Below the pieces are notes generated by a model that worked only from the letters and a program-made list of their open reading frames with translations, was not told the origin of the DNA and did not search any database. A stretch of DNA of 64,000 nucleotides, taken from contig NZ_STGQ01000001.1 of assembly GCF_004916975.1 (NCBI RefSeq), positions 1,822,993-1,886,992 of the forward strand, given 5' to 3'. This DNA is from Paenibacillus dokdonensis (GTDB lineage Bacteria > Bacillota > Bacilli > Paenibacillales > Paenibacillaceae). Of the stretch, positions 1-8,354 are shown in pieces. Position numbers and translations under genes: made by a program. Each line of letters begins with the position of its first letter. Within the stretch, counting starts at the first letter, position 1.

Positions 1-592
1 GACTCATGCTATGTCGCTGGATATCGGCAGCTGGCGACCCTATAATGAGATGCTCCGGTTGATCAAGGATGCCATTGCCAACCAGCTTGTGCTGCAGTTT
101 GAATATGTAAGCGCCAAAGGCGAGCGAGTGAAACGCTATGTAGAGCCTGTAAATTTGCTGTATAAATACGATACATGGTATTTGTATGCTTACTGCAGAT
201 TGAGAAACGGATACCGGGAATTCAAGCTTCCGAGAATGATGTCGCTTTTGGTCACCGGAGAGCATTTTCAGCATCATCAGCACGAACCCAAGCCGGCTAG
301 AACCTATGTTAGAAAAACGAATTCAGAGGACGGCGACAGAAATATTGTATTGAAATTTTCTTCGGATTGCATGGCAAGAGCACTGGACTTCTTTGTTGGA
401 GTTGAGAGGCAGTTCAACGAGGATGGTTCTTTGAATATTTATTTGCAGAACCAAAATATAAAAGAATTGAAGTGGCTAATGCCGATTATTCTCAGTTTCG
501 GAGATGGAGCAGTAGTTCTGGAGCCTTTGGAATTAAGAAAAGAGATCAAGATCATGCTGCAAAAAACTATCGAAAAATATCGGGAAGTATGA
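1..592 (+). CDS. WYL-domain transcriptional regulator, 5' end missing
   Basis: The reading frame is open to the left edge, so the gene starts outside the window. The visible 193+ residues form a WYL domain: the WYL motif is seen in TWYLYAYCRLR, followed by the REFKLPRM segment usual in YafY/DeoR-type regulators. Such proteins are about 300 residues with an N-terminal winged helix, so about the first third is lost here. WYL domains sense ligands and control DNA binding in the cytoplasm. The exporter gene downstream may be its target, which is inference. The ATG at position 11 is probably internal. The stop codon lies inside the left arm of a terminator hairpin. Confidence 0.8.
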   Translation, partial: THAMSLDIGSWRPYNEMLRLIKDAIANQLVLQFEYVSAKGERVKRYVEPVNLLYKYDTWYLYAYCRLRNGYREFKLPRMMSLLVTGEHFQHHQHEPKPARTYVRKTNSEDGDRNIVLKFSSDCMARALDFFVGVERQFNEDGSLNIYLQNQNIKELKWLMPIILSFGDGAVVLEPLELRKEIKIMLQKTIEKYREV

Positions 593-618
593 CATTCAGT
601 TGTCATACTTCTTTTTTT
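584..618 (+). terminator. Intrinsic terminator after the WYL gene
   Basis: GAAGTATGACA (584-594) pairs with TGTCATACTTC (601-611) and is followed by a run of seven T. The stem overlaps the stop codon of the WYL gene. Confidence 0.85.
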
Positions 619-672
619 AAGATACTTATAGGCCAAGAAAAAGTGAATGTGAGAAGAGGAGTGGGTCTGTAA

Positions 673-2253
673 ATGAAACAGCAGCAAAGCCGGTTACCGT
701 TAGTCATCGCAGCATTGTTATTGGGGATTCTGATGGCGTCTATGGATAATTCGATCGTCGCTACGGCAATGGGTAATATTGTTGGCGAGATCGGAGGCAT
801 GGATAAATTCGTCTGGGTCACCTCGGCATACATGGTTGCGGAAATGGCAGGAATGCCGATATTCGGCAAGCTGTCGGATATGTATGGCAGAAAAAGATTT
901 TTTATATTCGGGATCATTATGTTCATGATCGGATCAGCCTTATGTGGAACGGCTCAATCGATAACCCAGCTGGCACTGTATCGTGCGGTCCAGGGAATCG
1001 GCGGTGGGGCGCTTGTACCGATTGCGTTTACGATTATGTTCGATACGGTGCCGCTTGAAAAGCGAGGGAAGCTCGGCGGATTGTTTGGGGCTGTGTTCGG
1101 TATCTCCAGCATCTTCGGTCCGCTGTTGGGTGCATATATTACAGACTATATCGCGTGGCAGTGGATATTCTATATCAACCTGCCGATCGGACTCGTGGCA
1201 CTCTGCATGATTGCAGCTTATTACAAGGAATCTCATGAGCATTCAAGGCAGCCGATCGATTGGGCGGGGGCTGTGACTCTGCTTGGTGCCGTCGTTTGCT
1301 TGATGTTTGCCTTGGAATTGGGCGGCAAGCAGCTTGCCTGGAATTCGGCGGAAATACTAAGCCTGCTTGGAGGCTTTGTGCTTCTGGCAGCAGCATTTCT
1401 GTACCGTGAAACCAAAGCCAAGGAACCGATTATTACGTTTGCACTATTCAAAAACAGGATTTACTCCTCCAGTGTAATCATGGGCTTTTTTAGCGGGGCG
1501 GCATTTATTGCGGCGTCGGTGTACATCCCGATATATATCCAAGGAGTCCTGGGCGGTTCGGCAACAAACTCCGGCATGGTATTGCTCCCTATGATGGTTG
1601 CATCGGTCATCACCGCGACACTGGGCGGCAGCCTGATGAATCGTTTGTCATACCGATCCATTATGAGTGGTTCTTTGGTGGTTTTAACAGCAGGAATCCT
1701 GCTTTTGTCGACACTGAACCCTGATTCCTCACGTCTCATCATTACGCTGTACATGACTCTGGTCGGGCTCGGAATCGGTGCTTCCTTTTCGGTACTGGGC
1801 AATGCATGTATTCACGGTTTGTCATACCGGCAGCGGGGAACGGCGAGCGCGACCTTTAACTTTTTGCGCTCACTCGGGATGACCCTCGGCATTACGATGT
1901 TCGGCATGATTCAGAAACATGCATTTTCGGGTCAGATGGAGCGAATTTTCAGCAGTGGAGCAGCTTTACCGCAGTCTTTTCAGATCGATGATCCGCATGT
2001 GCTTTTAACCGAGCAGGCACGATCATCCATACCTGAAGATGTGCTGAGAAGTATTTCTGGAGCCTTGTCTTCCTCCATTGCACAAACATTCGCTTGGGCA
2101 TTACTTCCTGTATTGCTGGCTTTCGCGGCGTCATTGTTCATGGGCAAATCGAAACTGGATGCAACGGCGGAATATACCACTCCAATTGAGGAGGACAATC
2201 CTTCTGAATCCCGGCCTAAAGCTGGAGATTATTCCCCGGTTCAATCTTCATAG
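673..2253 (+). CDS. DHA2-family MFS drug exporter (EmrB/QacA type)
   Basis: A 526-residue membrane protein with about 14 hydrophobic helices, the length and count expected for the DHA2 drug:H+ antiporter family. Helix 1 carries the conserved acidic residue in MASMDNSIVATAM, and the loop between helices 2 and 3 has motif A (GKLSDMYGRKR, residues 65-75). The family exports lipophilic drugs or peptides from the cytoplasm using the proton gradient; the substrate cannot be read from sequence. The ATG at 673 follows a GAGGAG-like site. The tail after the last helix is hydrophilic. The gene is flanked by terminators and looks monocistronic. Confidence 0.9.
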   Translation: MKQQQSRLPLVIAALLLGILMASMDNSIVATAMGNIVGEIGGMDKFVWVTSAYMVAEMAGMPIFGKLSDMYGRKRFFIFGIIMFMIGSALCGTAQSITQLALYRAVQGIGGGALVPIAFTIMFDTVPLEKRGKLGGLFGAVFGISSIFGPLLGAYITDYIAWQWIFYINLPIGLVALCMIAAYYKESHEHSRQPIDWAGAVTLLGAVVCLMFALELGGKQLAWNSAEILSLLGGFVLLAAAFLYRETKAKEPIITFALFKNRIYSSSVIMGFFSGAAFIAASVYIPIYIQGVLGGSATNSGMVLLPMMVASVITATLGGSLMNRLSYRSIMSGSLVVLTAGILLLSTLNPDSSRLIITLYMTLVGLGIGASFSVLGNACIHGLSYRQRGTASATFNFLRSLGMTLGITMFGMIQKHAFSGQMERIFSSGAALPQSFQIDDPHVLLTEQARSSIPEDVLRSISGALSSSIAQTFAWALLPVLLAFAASLFMGKSKLDATAEYTTPIEEDNPSESRPKAGDYSPVQSS

Positions 2254-2258
2254 GAAGA

Positions 2259-2304
2259 AGCCAAGATTCCGTGCTTCGGGGGCATGCGGGATCTTGGCTT
2301 TTTT
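2259..2304 (+). terminator. Intrinsic terminator after the DHA2 exporter
   Basis: AGCCAAGATTCCG pairs with CGGGATCTTGGCT around a short loop, followed by TTTTTT at about 2299-2304. Confidence 0.9.
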
Positions 2305-2349
2305 CATATTCCGCTAAATGTATTTGTTTGAAGATAAATTTCAGAACCC

Positions 2350-2396
2350 TTGCATTCAAACTACTATCGATATATAGTTTAGTTAACTAAACTATA
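2350..2396 (+). promoter_or_regulatory. Promoter with perfect 24-bp palindromic operator (MarR type)
   Basis: TTGCAT (2350-2355), a 17-bp spacer and TATAGT (2373-2378) form a plausible sigma-A promoter. A perfect 24-bp palindrome, 2373-2396, core TTTAGTTAACTAAA, begins exactly at the -10 element and covers the likely start site. MarR-family repressors bind palindromes of this size and AT-rich character, and a MarR gene is the second gene of this unit, so autorepression is the natural reading (inference). Confidence 0.75.
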
Positions 2397-2421
2397 GTAA
2401 TTTTAATGCGGGGGCTTAGAA

Positions 2422-2691
2422 TTGGAAAAAGAGATGGTTTCAGTCGAAAAGAAGCAAAAAAAATCATTATTTTATAAACTTGGAATAGGGCTTCTTATGA
2501 TCTCTCTATTGCTTTGGTTGATACCAGTGACCACACCATTTACCTCACTTTCAACTCAAATAAAAGCAGGTGTTATTACAGGAAGCATAATAATGTCGGA
2601 AATCATGTTTTGGGTAGGCGCCTTACTTGTTGGGAAGGAAGTGGCAGCCAAATTTAAAAGCTATTTAAACCCCAAAAAATGGCGAAAATAA
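2422..2691 (+). CDS. Small two-helix membrane protein (transporter suffix domain)
   Basis: An 89-residue protein with two hydrophobic helices, about residues 20-37 and 47-68, and a basic end (FKSYLNPKKWRK). It resembles the short proteins annotated as transporter suffix domain, which occur fused to or beside efflux pumps; their role is unknown. The start is TTG at 2422 with a GGGGG site upstream; an ATG at 2434 is an alternative. It lies one base before the MarR ribosome site, so the two are one unit. Both genes are visibly more AT-rich than their neighbours, which suggests horizontal acquisition. Confidence 0.7.
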   Translation: MEKEMVSVEKKQKKSLFYKLGIGLLMISLLLWLIPVTTPFTSLSTQIKAGVITGSIIMSEIMFWVGALLVGKEVAAKFKSYLNPKKWRK

Positions 2692-2707
2692 GGTGAGGGA
2701 CAAAAGC

Positions 2708-3133
2708 ATGAAAGATAAAAATATAGCTGAGCAAATTAATCAAACATTGGAAAATATATGGATGACGCTTGAAAAGAAAGAAAGAGCCTATACGAATTTT
2801 AAATTAAATAATCAGCAATATGTGCTATTAACATTAGCAATTCGGCATCCTTTCTCCTCTCCTTCAGAGTTAGCTGAAAAAATGGATGTTACAAAAAGTG
2901 CTGTAAGTCAACAGTTAGCAAAACTTGAAAAGGAAGGCTATATAATTAGAAAACAACATGCAGAAGATAAGCGCATATTTTCAATTGAATTAGGCGAAAA
3001 AGGGCTGCTTTATAAAAAAGAAATGGAAGCATTTAATAAACAAGTTTCGGAAAAGTATCATGCGAATTTATCACTTGTAGAATTGACAAATATGTTATCA
3101 GAACTTCAAAAGCTGCAGGAAGTACTTAAGTAA
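2708..3133 (+). CDS. MarR-family transcriptional regulator
   Basis: A 141-residue winged-helix protein. Residues about 45-95 contain the helix-turn-helix (SELAEKMDVTKSAVSQQLAKLEKEG) and the wing (YIIRKQHAEDKRIFSIEL) typical of MarR repressors, which bind palindromic DNA as dimers and release it on ligand binding. The ATG at 2708 is chosen because AGGTGAGGGA lies 10-17 bases upstream; an in-frame GTG at 2693 sits inside that site. It forms an operon with the small membrane protein and probably acts on the palindrome at 2373-2396. Its AT-rich codon use differs from the surrounding genes. Confidence 0.88.
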   Translation: MKDKNIAEQINQTLENIWMTLEKKERAYTNFKLNNQQYVLLTLAIRHPFSSPSELAEKMDVTKSAVSQQLAKLEKEGYIIRKQHAEDKRIFSIELGEKGLLYKKEMEAFNKQVSEKYHANLSLVELTNMLSELQKLQEVLK

Positions 3134-3180
3134 CGGTTACCAACTCAACACTATCCATAAATATTTCACTATAAAATTAA

Positions 3181-3217
3181 AAAGGCATCTGCGGCAGACG
3201 CTGCAGATGCCTTTTTT
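3181..3217. terminator. Bidirectional terminator between marR-like gene and permease
   Basis: AAAGGCATCTGC (3181-3192) pairs with GCAGATGCCTTT (3203-3214). A T run follows on the + strand and A's precede the stem, so it can serve both convergent genes. Confidence 0.88.
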
Positions 3218-3232
3218 CTGACTGGCAACATT

Positions 3233-4279
3233 CTATAAGATCCATGCCCCGATCAAACCACTAACGAACCCCGCAACGACGACGGAGCCAATAACAAACG
3301 CCAGTACTTTTTTCGGGAAAGCCCTGCCGACGATGAGTACGGACGGGAGACTGATTGCAGGCAGAGTTACGAGTAAAGCTGCAGCCGGGCCTGTCCCTAT
3401 GCCAAGCATGAGGAAGGATTGGATAATTGGAATCTCTGCAGCTGTCGGTATGACGAACAACGTGCCGACAATCGCGAACACAATAATGGCTGCAATACCT
3501 CCGCTGACCCACACTGGAAACATGTTAGATTGGAATGCTCCGAGCAGCAATACCGCAATCAGATAAGCAGGTACGACACTAATAATCATCGTTCCCAGAC
3601 TTTTAAGCCAGCGGGTCAAAAAGGGAGCTTGTTCTCCTGTTTCATCAGGAATATTTGCGATGGATCCGTTAACCTCAGTTTTTCCTGCAAAACGATTGGC
3701 AAAATAGCTGACGCCAAACGTAACTACAAGACCAAACACAATCCGCATCAGCGTAAACTTCCAGGACAATACAAATGCCATGAAGATTAGTGTTGCCGGG
3801 TTGAGCAGGGGATTGCCGAGCCAGAAGGCCAGAGCAGCCCCGATGGAAACATTGCGTTTGCGGAGTCCGCTTGCAATAGGAGCTGCGCAGCATGTGCACA
3901 TCATGCCAGGCAATGAGGAGACGCCCCCGATCAGAGTGCTCTTGAAGCCGGCTTTGCCGAGCTTTTGATACAGCCATTGCACTGGCAAAAGGACCTGCAC
4001 TAAAGACCCGAGCAAGATACCGAGTACAGCGGCTTTCCACACGGATTTGAAGTATGCCTTTGCATATTGCAGGGCGGAGTGCCAGGATGGTCCATCCTGT
4101 TCCATACCCAATATGGATGAGCCGATCGAATGCTTGGAAGCTGCCGAAAATGCTTTATGGTAATAGGGCCACCATTTGACATAGAGCAGGCCGATGATCG
4201 CGATAAGAACGAACAGCATCGCCAACCAAAATGTTTTTTTAGTTGGAGGACGGCTGGTAGTTGAATGGACAGGTGACAT
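3233..4279 (-). CDS. DUF318/ArsP_1-family permease with CTCC motif
   Basis: A 348-residue integral membrane protein of the permease family PF03773 (formerly DUF318). Eight or so hydrophobic helices are visible. The first core block contains GMMCTCCAAPIASGLRKRN, a cysteine-rich motif in a membrane helix that in this family is linked to metal or organoarsenical efflux; a mirrored second block (GTLFVIPTAAEIPIIQ) ends the protein. An N-terminal helix and loop (residues 15-75) precede the core. AAGGAGGAAAAAGA lies before the ATG at 4279. Substrate is not decidable from sequence. The gene is alone and convergent with the MarR unit. Confidence 0.8.
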   Translation of the reverse strand: MSPVHSTTSRPPTKKTFWLAMLFVLIAIIGLLYVKWWPYYHKAFSAASKHSIGSSILGMEQDGPSWHSALQYAKAYFKSVWKAAVLGILLGSLVQVLLPVQWLYQKLGKAGFKSTLIGGVSSLPGMMCTCCAAPIASGLRKRNVSIGAALAFWLGNPLLNPATLIFMAFVLSWKFTLMRIVFGLVVTFGVSYFANRFAGKTEVNGSIANIPDETGEQAPFLTRWLKSLGTMIISVVPAYLIAVLLLGAFQSNMFPVWVSGGIAAIIVFAIVGTLFVIPTAAEIPIIQSFLMLGIGTGPAAALLVTLPAISLPSVLIVGRAFPKKVLAFVIGSVVVAGFVSGLIGAWIL

Positions 4280-4457
4280 TCTTTTTCCTCCTTAATAAAT
4301 GAACAAGTATATATTTTAGTACTCGATATGAATAAACACAAGAAAAACTACTTTCATTTCATGAAAACTACATTTTCCTCATAGAATTTTCCTGTCTTAA
4401 ACAATTCCACATCATTACACATGAATGAGTGATAGGACACCCTTAGTCCCCCATATA

Positions 4458-5387
4458 ATGGCTATTAACCGAACGAAGAAAGGAGGCTCTCTCACTCTGC
4501 ATACTCGTCTTCGCCCATTCGCAGCCATGCTACTCATTTTGCTATTGGGCTGGATCATCCCCGCGCCTGTGCATGCGGACACACAACGTGTGGGCAGTGA
4601 TCTCATTATCGTCAACAAAAAAACGAATAAACTGGCTTTTTTTCAAAATGGATCCCTAATCAGGGAATTTCCCGTAGCCACCGGCAAAACCCCGTCACTC
4701 ACGCCGGAAGGCAGCTTTGAGATTGTCAATAAGATTAAAAACCGTCCGTATTACAAAGAAAAAATTCCGGGAGGAGATCCAAGAAATCCGCTCGGCGACC
4801 GCTGGATCGGGCTGGATGTAAACGGAACGAATGGAACGACATATGCAATCCATGGAAACAGCAATAAAAATTCCATTGGGAAGTATGTCAGCGCCGGATG
4901 TATCCGCATGTATAACGATGATATTCATTGGCTTTTTGCACAGGTAAAGGTTCATACTACTGCCATTATTACATCGTCTAAGCTTTCATTTGAAGATATC
5001 GCTCAAAAATCTGGCTATCGTATAGGTGAGCAGAAATTTGAGGGGAGGCTGTTGATCGACAACAGGGAAGCGGCATTGCGAAATGATATAGTCCTGTACG
5101 ATTCCCGGATTTATATTCCTTTACGAGCATGCATTGAATTACTGGGCGGGGAGGTGCTGTGGAACGACCAGACAAAAACAGCCACCATAAAGATTGGAAC
5201 CCGAACCATTGTCCATAAAGCATTATCCGAACAGGCAACAGTTAACGGCAAAAATGTGAAAATTACGGCTTCAAAAAATCGTGAAAATTCATTGATGCTC
5301 CCGTTGAGAAACTTCTCGGAGCTTTCAGGTTATTCCGTTCAATGGGACGGTACTTCGAATACCGTATCAATCACGTCTCCAAAATAA
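4458..5387 (+). CDS. L,D-transpeptidase (YkuD) with C-terminal copper-amine-oxidase-like domain
   Basis: A secreted cell-wall enzyme. A signal peptide (hydrophobic core MLLILLLGWIIP, cut after PVHA) is followed by a YkuD domain with the catalytic signature HGN...SAGCIRM (His about residue 132, Cys about 148 from this start), which forms 3-3 peptidoglycan cross-links or attaches proteins. The last 110 residues match the Cu_amine_oxidN1-type repeat (YDSRIYIPLRACIELLGGEVLW), a common surface-binding module in Paenibacillus. Start is unsettled: ATG 4425 and 4458 lack a good ribosome site, while AGGAGG at 4481-4486 would serve a CTG at 4497 that gives an ideal signal peptide. Confidence 0.85.
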   Translation: MAINRTKKGGSLTLHTRLRPFAAMLLILLLGWIIPAPVHADTQRVGSDLIIVNKKTNKLAFFQNGSLIREFPVATGKTPSLTPEGSFEIVNKIKNRPYYKEKIPGGDPRNPLGDRWIGLDVNGTNGTTYAIHGNSNKNSIGKYVSAGCIRMYNDDIHWLFAQVKVHTTAIITSSKLSFEDIAQKSGYRIGEQKFEGRLLIDNREAALRNDIVLYDSRIYIPLRACIELLGGEVLWNDQTKTATIKIGTRTIVHKALSEQATVNGKNVKITASKNRENSLMLPLRNFSELSGYSVQWDGTSNTVSITSPK

Positions 5388-5407
5388 TATAGAGGACTCA
5401 TCCTGTT

Positions 5408-5433
5408 ATCCGCGGCTACCGCGGATTTTTTTT
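5408..5433 (+). terminator. Intrinsic terminator after the L,D-transpeptidase
   Basis: ATCCGCGG and CCGCGGAT form a tight hairpin with a 4-base loop, followed by eight T. Confidence 0.9.
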
Positions 5434-5454
5434 ATCTATTATATATCTTTCATA

Positions 5455-5482
5455 TTGACGAAACTCGGACAAACCTTATAAA
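5455..5482 (+). promoter_or_regulatory. Probable sigma-A promoter of the yitT-like gene
   Basis: TTGACG (5455-5460), 16-bp spacer, TATAAA (5477-5482), about 55 bases before the chosen start codon. Confidence 0.6.
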
Positions 5483-5536
5483 ATATGAAGGTTGCGTCTT
5501 TTAAGATAAGAATATCAACTGTTGGGAAGGCATCCT

Positions 5537-6376
5537 ATGAATAGAAAAATTATTGCAGATATCTTTTTAATTATTGCCGGTTCATTTATTTTTGCGCTCG
5601 ACATCAATCTGTTCGTGATTCCGCATGATCTGTCCGAGGGTGGGGTCACAGGGATTACCATTATTCTCTACTATCTGTTCCAATGGTCGCCGGGTCTGGT
5701 GAATCTGATTCTGAACGCAATCCTGCTGCTTGTGGGTTATAAGTTTCTGGATAAACAGACGACCTTATACACGGTCATTGCCATTGTGTTCAATTCTCTG
5801 TTCCTGCATCTGACTGAAGGATGGACACTCGCATCAAACGAGCTGCTGCTGAATGCCATATTCGGTGGGGTTTTTGCCGGTGTAGGCATTGGTCTCATCG
5901 TACGGGCAGGCGGAACCACTGCGGGAAGCGTGATATTGGCGCGGATTGCCCATAAATATTGGGACTGGAATATCAGCTATGCACTGCTCTTTTTTGATCT
6001 GATCGTGGCGTTCTCGTCGTTCTTCATCATCGGAGCTCAAAGCCTTATGCTGACCATCATCATGTTGTTTATCGGTACGAAGGTGATGGAATTTATTATC
6101 GAGGGTCTTAATCCGCGTAAAGCCGTGACGATTATATCCAAGGAATACGACCATATTGCCAAGGAGATTAACTGCGTGATGGAACGCGGCGTGACCGTTT
6201 TTCCGGGTTATGGATATTACACAAAAGCACCTAAAGAAGTACTTTACGTTGTCATTAACAAACAGGAAGTGCCGACACTTAAAAAAATCGTGAAATCAGT
6301 GGACAAGGAAGCATTCATCACGATCCATGATGTGAGAGATGTTTTTGGTGAAGGATTTATTGATTTAGCAAAATAA
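5537..6376 (+). CDS. YitT-family membrane protein (DUF161 + DUF2179)
   Basis: A 279-residue protein with five or six helices in residues 1-165 (YitT/DUF161; motif LSEGGVTGIT near residue 40 and GGTTAGSVILAR near 130) and a soluble C-terminal DUF2179 domain (ITIISKEYDHIAKEI...RGVTVFPGYG). The family is widespread in Bacillota and its biochemical role is unknown. ATG 5537 is preferred over the upstream TTG at 5522 because GGGAAGG lies six bases before it and it gives the usual N-terminus MNRKIIADIF. It has its own promoter and downstream hairpins, so it is probably monocistronic. Confidence 0.88.
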   Translation: MNRKIIADIFLIIAGSFIFALDINLFVIPHDLSEGGVTGITIILYYLFQWSPGLVNLILNAILLLVGYKFLDKQTTLYTVIAIVFNSLFLHLTEGWTLASNELLLNAIFGGVFAGVGIGLIVRAGGTTAGSVILARIAHKYWDWNISYALLFFDLIVAFSSFFIIGAQSLMLTIIMLFIGTKVMEFIIEGLNPRKAVTIISKEYDHIAKEINCVMERGVTVFPGYGYYTKAPKEVLYVVINKQEVPTLKKIVKSVDKEAFITIHDVRDVFGEGFIDLAK

Positions 6377-6455
6377 CAAGTGACAACGTCTCGAACGCAA
6401 AGCCTGATAAGCATCAGACTTTTTTGTTCCTATATATGATTGGACTATCCCTGAA

Positions 6456-6483
6456 AAGGCTGCCTGCTGGCAGTCTTTTTTGT
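6456..6483 (+). terminator. Terminator after the yitT-like gene
   Basis: AGGCTGCC-TGCT-GGCAGTCT followed by TTTTT. A weaker hairpin with a T run (CTGAT-AAGC-ATCAG, 6403-6425) lies just upstream, so the gene has a tandem terminator. Confidence 0.75.
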
Positions 6484-6523
6484 TCAGGATAATTCTTGTT
6501 ACTCCTATATTTGCGTCAAAGGA

Positions 6524-6553
6524 TTGCCATAATCCGCAGAACAACCCTAAAAT
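6524..6553 (+). promoter_or_regulatory. Candidate promoter of the pxpBCA-pcp operon
   Basis: TTGCCA (6524-6529), 18-bp spacer, TAAAAT (6548-6553), about 62 bases before the pxpB start. It is the best match in the intergenic gap but only moderate. Confidence 0.45.
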
Positions 6554-6615
6554 AGAAGAATAGACATGTACGCAAGGATATTTCAAAATGCGGTTACAGA
6601 AAGCGAGGGTCCGAG

Positions 6616-7329
6616 ATGAAGCAGCTTATCATTGATGCCATGGGGGATTCGGCATTGTTGATACAATTCGGCGAGAACATAGATGAAAGCACGAATTCGT
6701 TGGTCCAGGCAGCAGCCTTCCGTCTGGAGCAGCATCCGTTTCCCGGTTTTCAGGAGTGTGTGCCTTCCTTTACAACGCTAACCGTCTATTATGACCCGCT
6801 TCATCTAAACCAACCTGCTGACGGCGGGACAGCTTTTGAATTCGTCCGTACAATAGTGGCTGGGCTGCTGCAGAACATGGAAACGGTCCCCGCAACGGAG
6901 CGGGAGACTATCGAAATTCCGGTTTGTTATGGTGGTGAGTACGGGCCGGACCTTGCCTATGTTGCCGAAGCGAATGGACTGGATGAAGAGGACGTCATCA
7001 AGATTCATACAGGGCAGGATCTTCTGGTCTACGCACTAGGTTTTGCACCGGGTTTTCCTTATCTTGGAGGTATACCGGAAAGTATAGCTGCTCCAAGAAA
7101 GACGACCCCAAGACTCCGTATACCGGCAGGATCCATCGGAATAGCCGGCACGCAAACGGGTATTTATCCGCTGGAAACGCCGGGGGGATGGCAGATCATC
7201 GGACGAACGCCACTTGCTTTATTCCGGCCGGATCAGGACCCGCCGGTTCTTCTAAAGAGTGGTCAGTGGATTCGTTTCAAAGCCGTTAGTTTTTCTGAAT
7301 ATACCCGTTTGGCAGGTGGACGAAAATGA
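6616..7329 (+). CDS. pxpB: 5-oxoprolinase subunit PxpB (KipI family)
   Basis: A 237-residue cytoplasmic protein of the KipI/PxpB family (PF02682), recognisable by the N-terminal GDSALLIQFG motif and the conserved central block GFAPGFPYLGG, followed by RTTPRLRIPAGSIGIAGTQTGIYP. With PxpC and PxpA it forms the ATP-dependent 5-oxoprolinase that opens pyroglutamate to L-glutamate. In Bacillus the same protein was first described as KipI, an inhibitor of the sporulation kinase KinA. Its stop overlaps the pxpC start by four bases (ATGA), implying coupled translation. Confidence 0.93.
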   Translation: MKQLIIDAMGDSALLIQFGENIDESTNSLVQAAAFRLEQHPFPGFQECVPSFTTLTVYYDPLHLNQPADGGTAFEFVRTIVAGLLQNMETVPATERETIEIPVCYGGEYGPDLAYVAEANGLDEEDVIKIHTGQDLLVYALGFAPGFPYLGGIPESIAAPRKTTPRLRIPAGSIGIAGTQTGIYPLETPGGWQIIGRTPLALFRPDQDPPVLLKSGQWIRFKAVSFSEYTRLAGGRK

Positions 7330-8354
7330 GCCTGGAAGTATTGAAGCGCGGCTTGCTTGCAACTGTTCAGGATCTGGGGAGGAAGGGCTACGGAAAATAT
7401 GGGATCAGCAGCTCAGGAGCTATGGATAGCTATGCGTGCAGCCTTGCCAATTGGCTGGCGGGAAATGATGGAGGAGAAGCGCTGCTGGAAATAACATGGT
7501 CCGGTTTTTCAATAAGATTCCTTCGGGATACGCTAGCCTCCATAACTGGAGCGGATTTGGCTCCTGAAAGTAGTGGTATCTCTGTGCCGATGTGGCGGCC
7601 GGTGATCTTCCGTAAAGGAAGCGAGCTTACATTTAAACGCCCGGTTTCCGGCTGCCGTTCGTATGTAGCCGTCTTAGGCGGAATCGATGTGCCTGAAGTC
7701 ATGGGAAGTCGCAGCACGTATATGCGCGCCGGAATCGGAGGCTTGAAAGGGAGAGCGTTGCAATCTGGGGATGTTCTTCAGGTGAAACACACTGCGTTTG
7801 AAACCCGGTGCATGTGGTCATCCGTATGGAATGCGGAGTATCCGTTCCAATCCGTGGATTGGTCAGCATCTCCCCGTTACACTTACGGCCATCCTCATCA
7901 AATCGTTAGAGTAACGAGAGGACGCGAATATGGTGATTTCAGCAGCTTGGCGCAAGAGCGATTATTTCAAGATGAGTATATCGTCAAACCGGAATCAGAC
8001 CGGATGGGATATCGGTTAAAAGGGCCGCAGTTACAGCTTGTGACGCCGCGCGAGTATGTTTCCGAGGGGGTAGCTGTAGGCACCGTGCAGGTTCCTGCTG
8101 ATGGGCAGCCTATTATTCTTATGGCAGACAGACAGACGCTGGGAGGCTATCCGAAAATAGCGCAGGTTGCTTCGGTGGATCTGTCAAGGGTTGCCCAGCT
8201 GCCTCCCGGGGGGAGCATCCGCTTTCATGAAATTTCGCAGTCCGAATCGGAAGGGCTCTATTTTGAACAGGCCCGTAAGATGAAGCTGATGAAAAGCATG
8301 ATTGATTACCGGTTAAGGGAGGGGTTCCATGCTGCGGCTGGATTTGAATTGTGA
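7326..8354 (+). CDS. pxpC: 5-oxoprolinase subunit PxpC (KipA family)
   Basis: A 342-residue protein of the biotin-dependent-carboxyltransferase-like family (PF02626, KipA/PxpC). The diagnostic N-terminal stretch VQDLGRKGYGKYGISSSGAMD and the later EYIVKPESDRMGYRLKGP and LADRQTLGGYPKIA-type block (MADRQTLGGYPKIAQV) are present, and length is normal. It is the partner of PxpB in the 5-oxoprolinase complex. It overlaps pxpB by 4 bases and pxpA by 26 bases, so the three subunits are translated as one unit. Confidence 0.93.
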   Translation: MSLEVLKRGLLATVQDLGRKGYGKYGISSSGAMDSYACSLANWLAGNDGGEALLEITWSGFSIRFLRDTLASITGADLAPESSGISVPMWRPVIFRKGSELTFKRPVSGCRSYVAVLGGIDVPEVMGSRSTYMRAGIGGLKGRALQSGDVLQVKHTAFETRCMWSSVWNAEYPFQSVDWSASPRYTYGHPHQIVRVTRGREYGDFSSLAQERLFQDEYIVKPESDRMGYRLKGPQLQLVTPREYVSEGVAVGTVQVPADGQPIILMADRQTLGGYPKIAQVASVDLSRVAQLPPGGSIRFHEISQSESEGLYFEQARKMKLMKSMIDYRLREGFHAAAGFEL

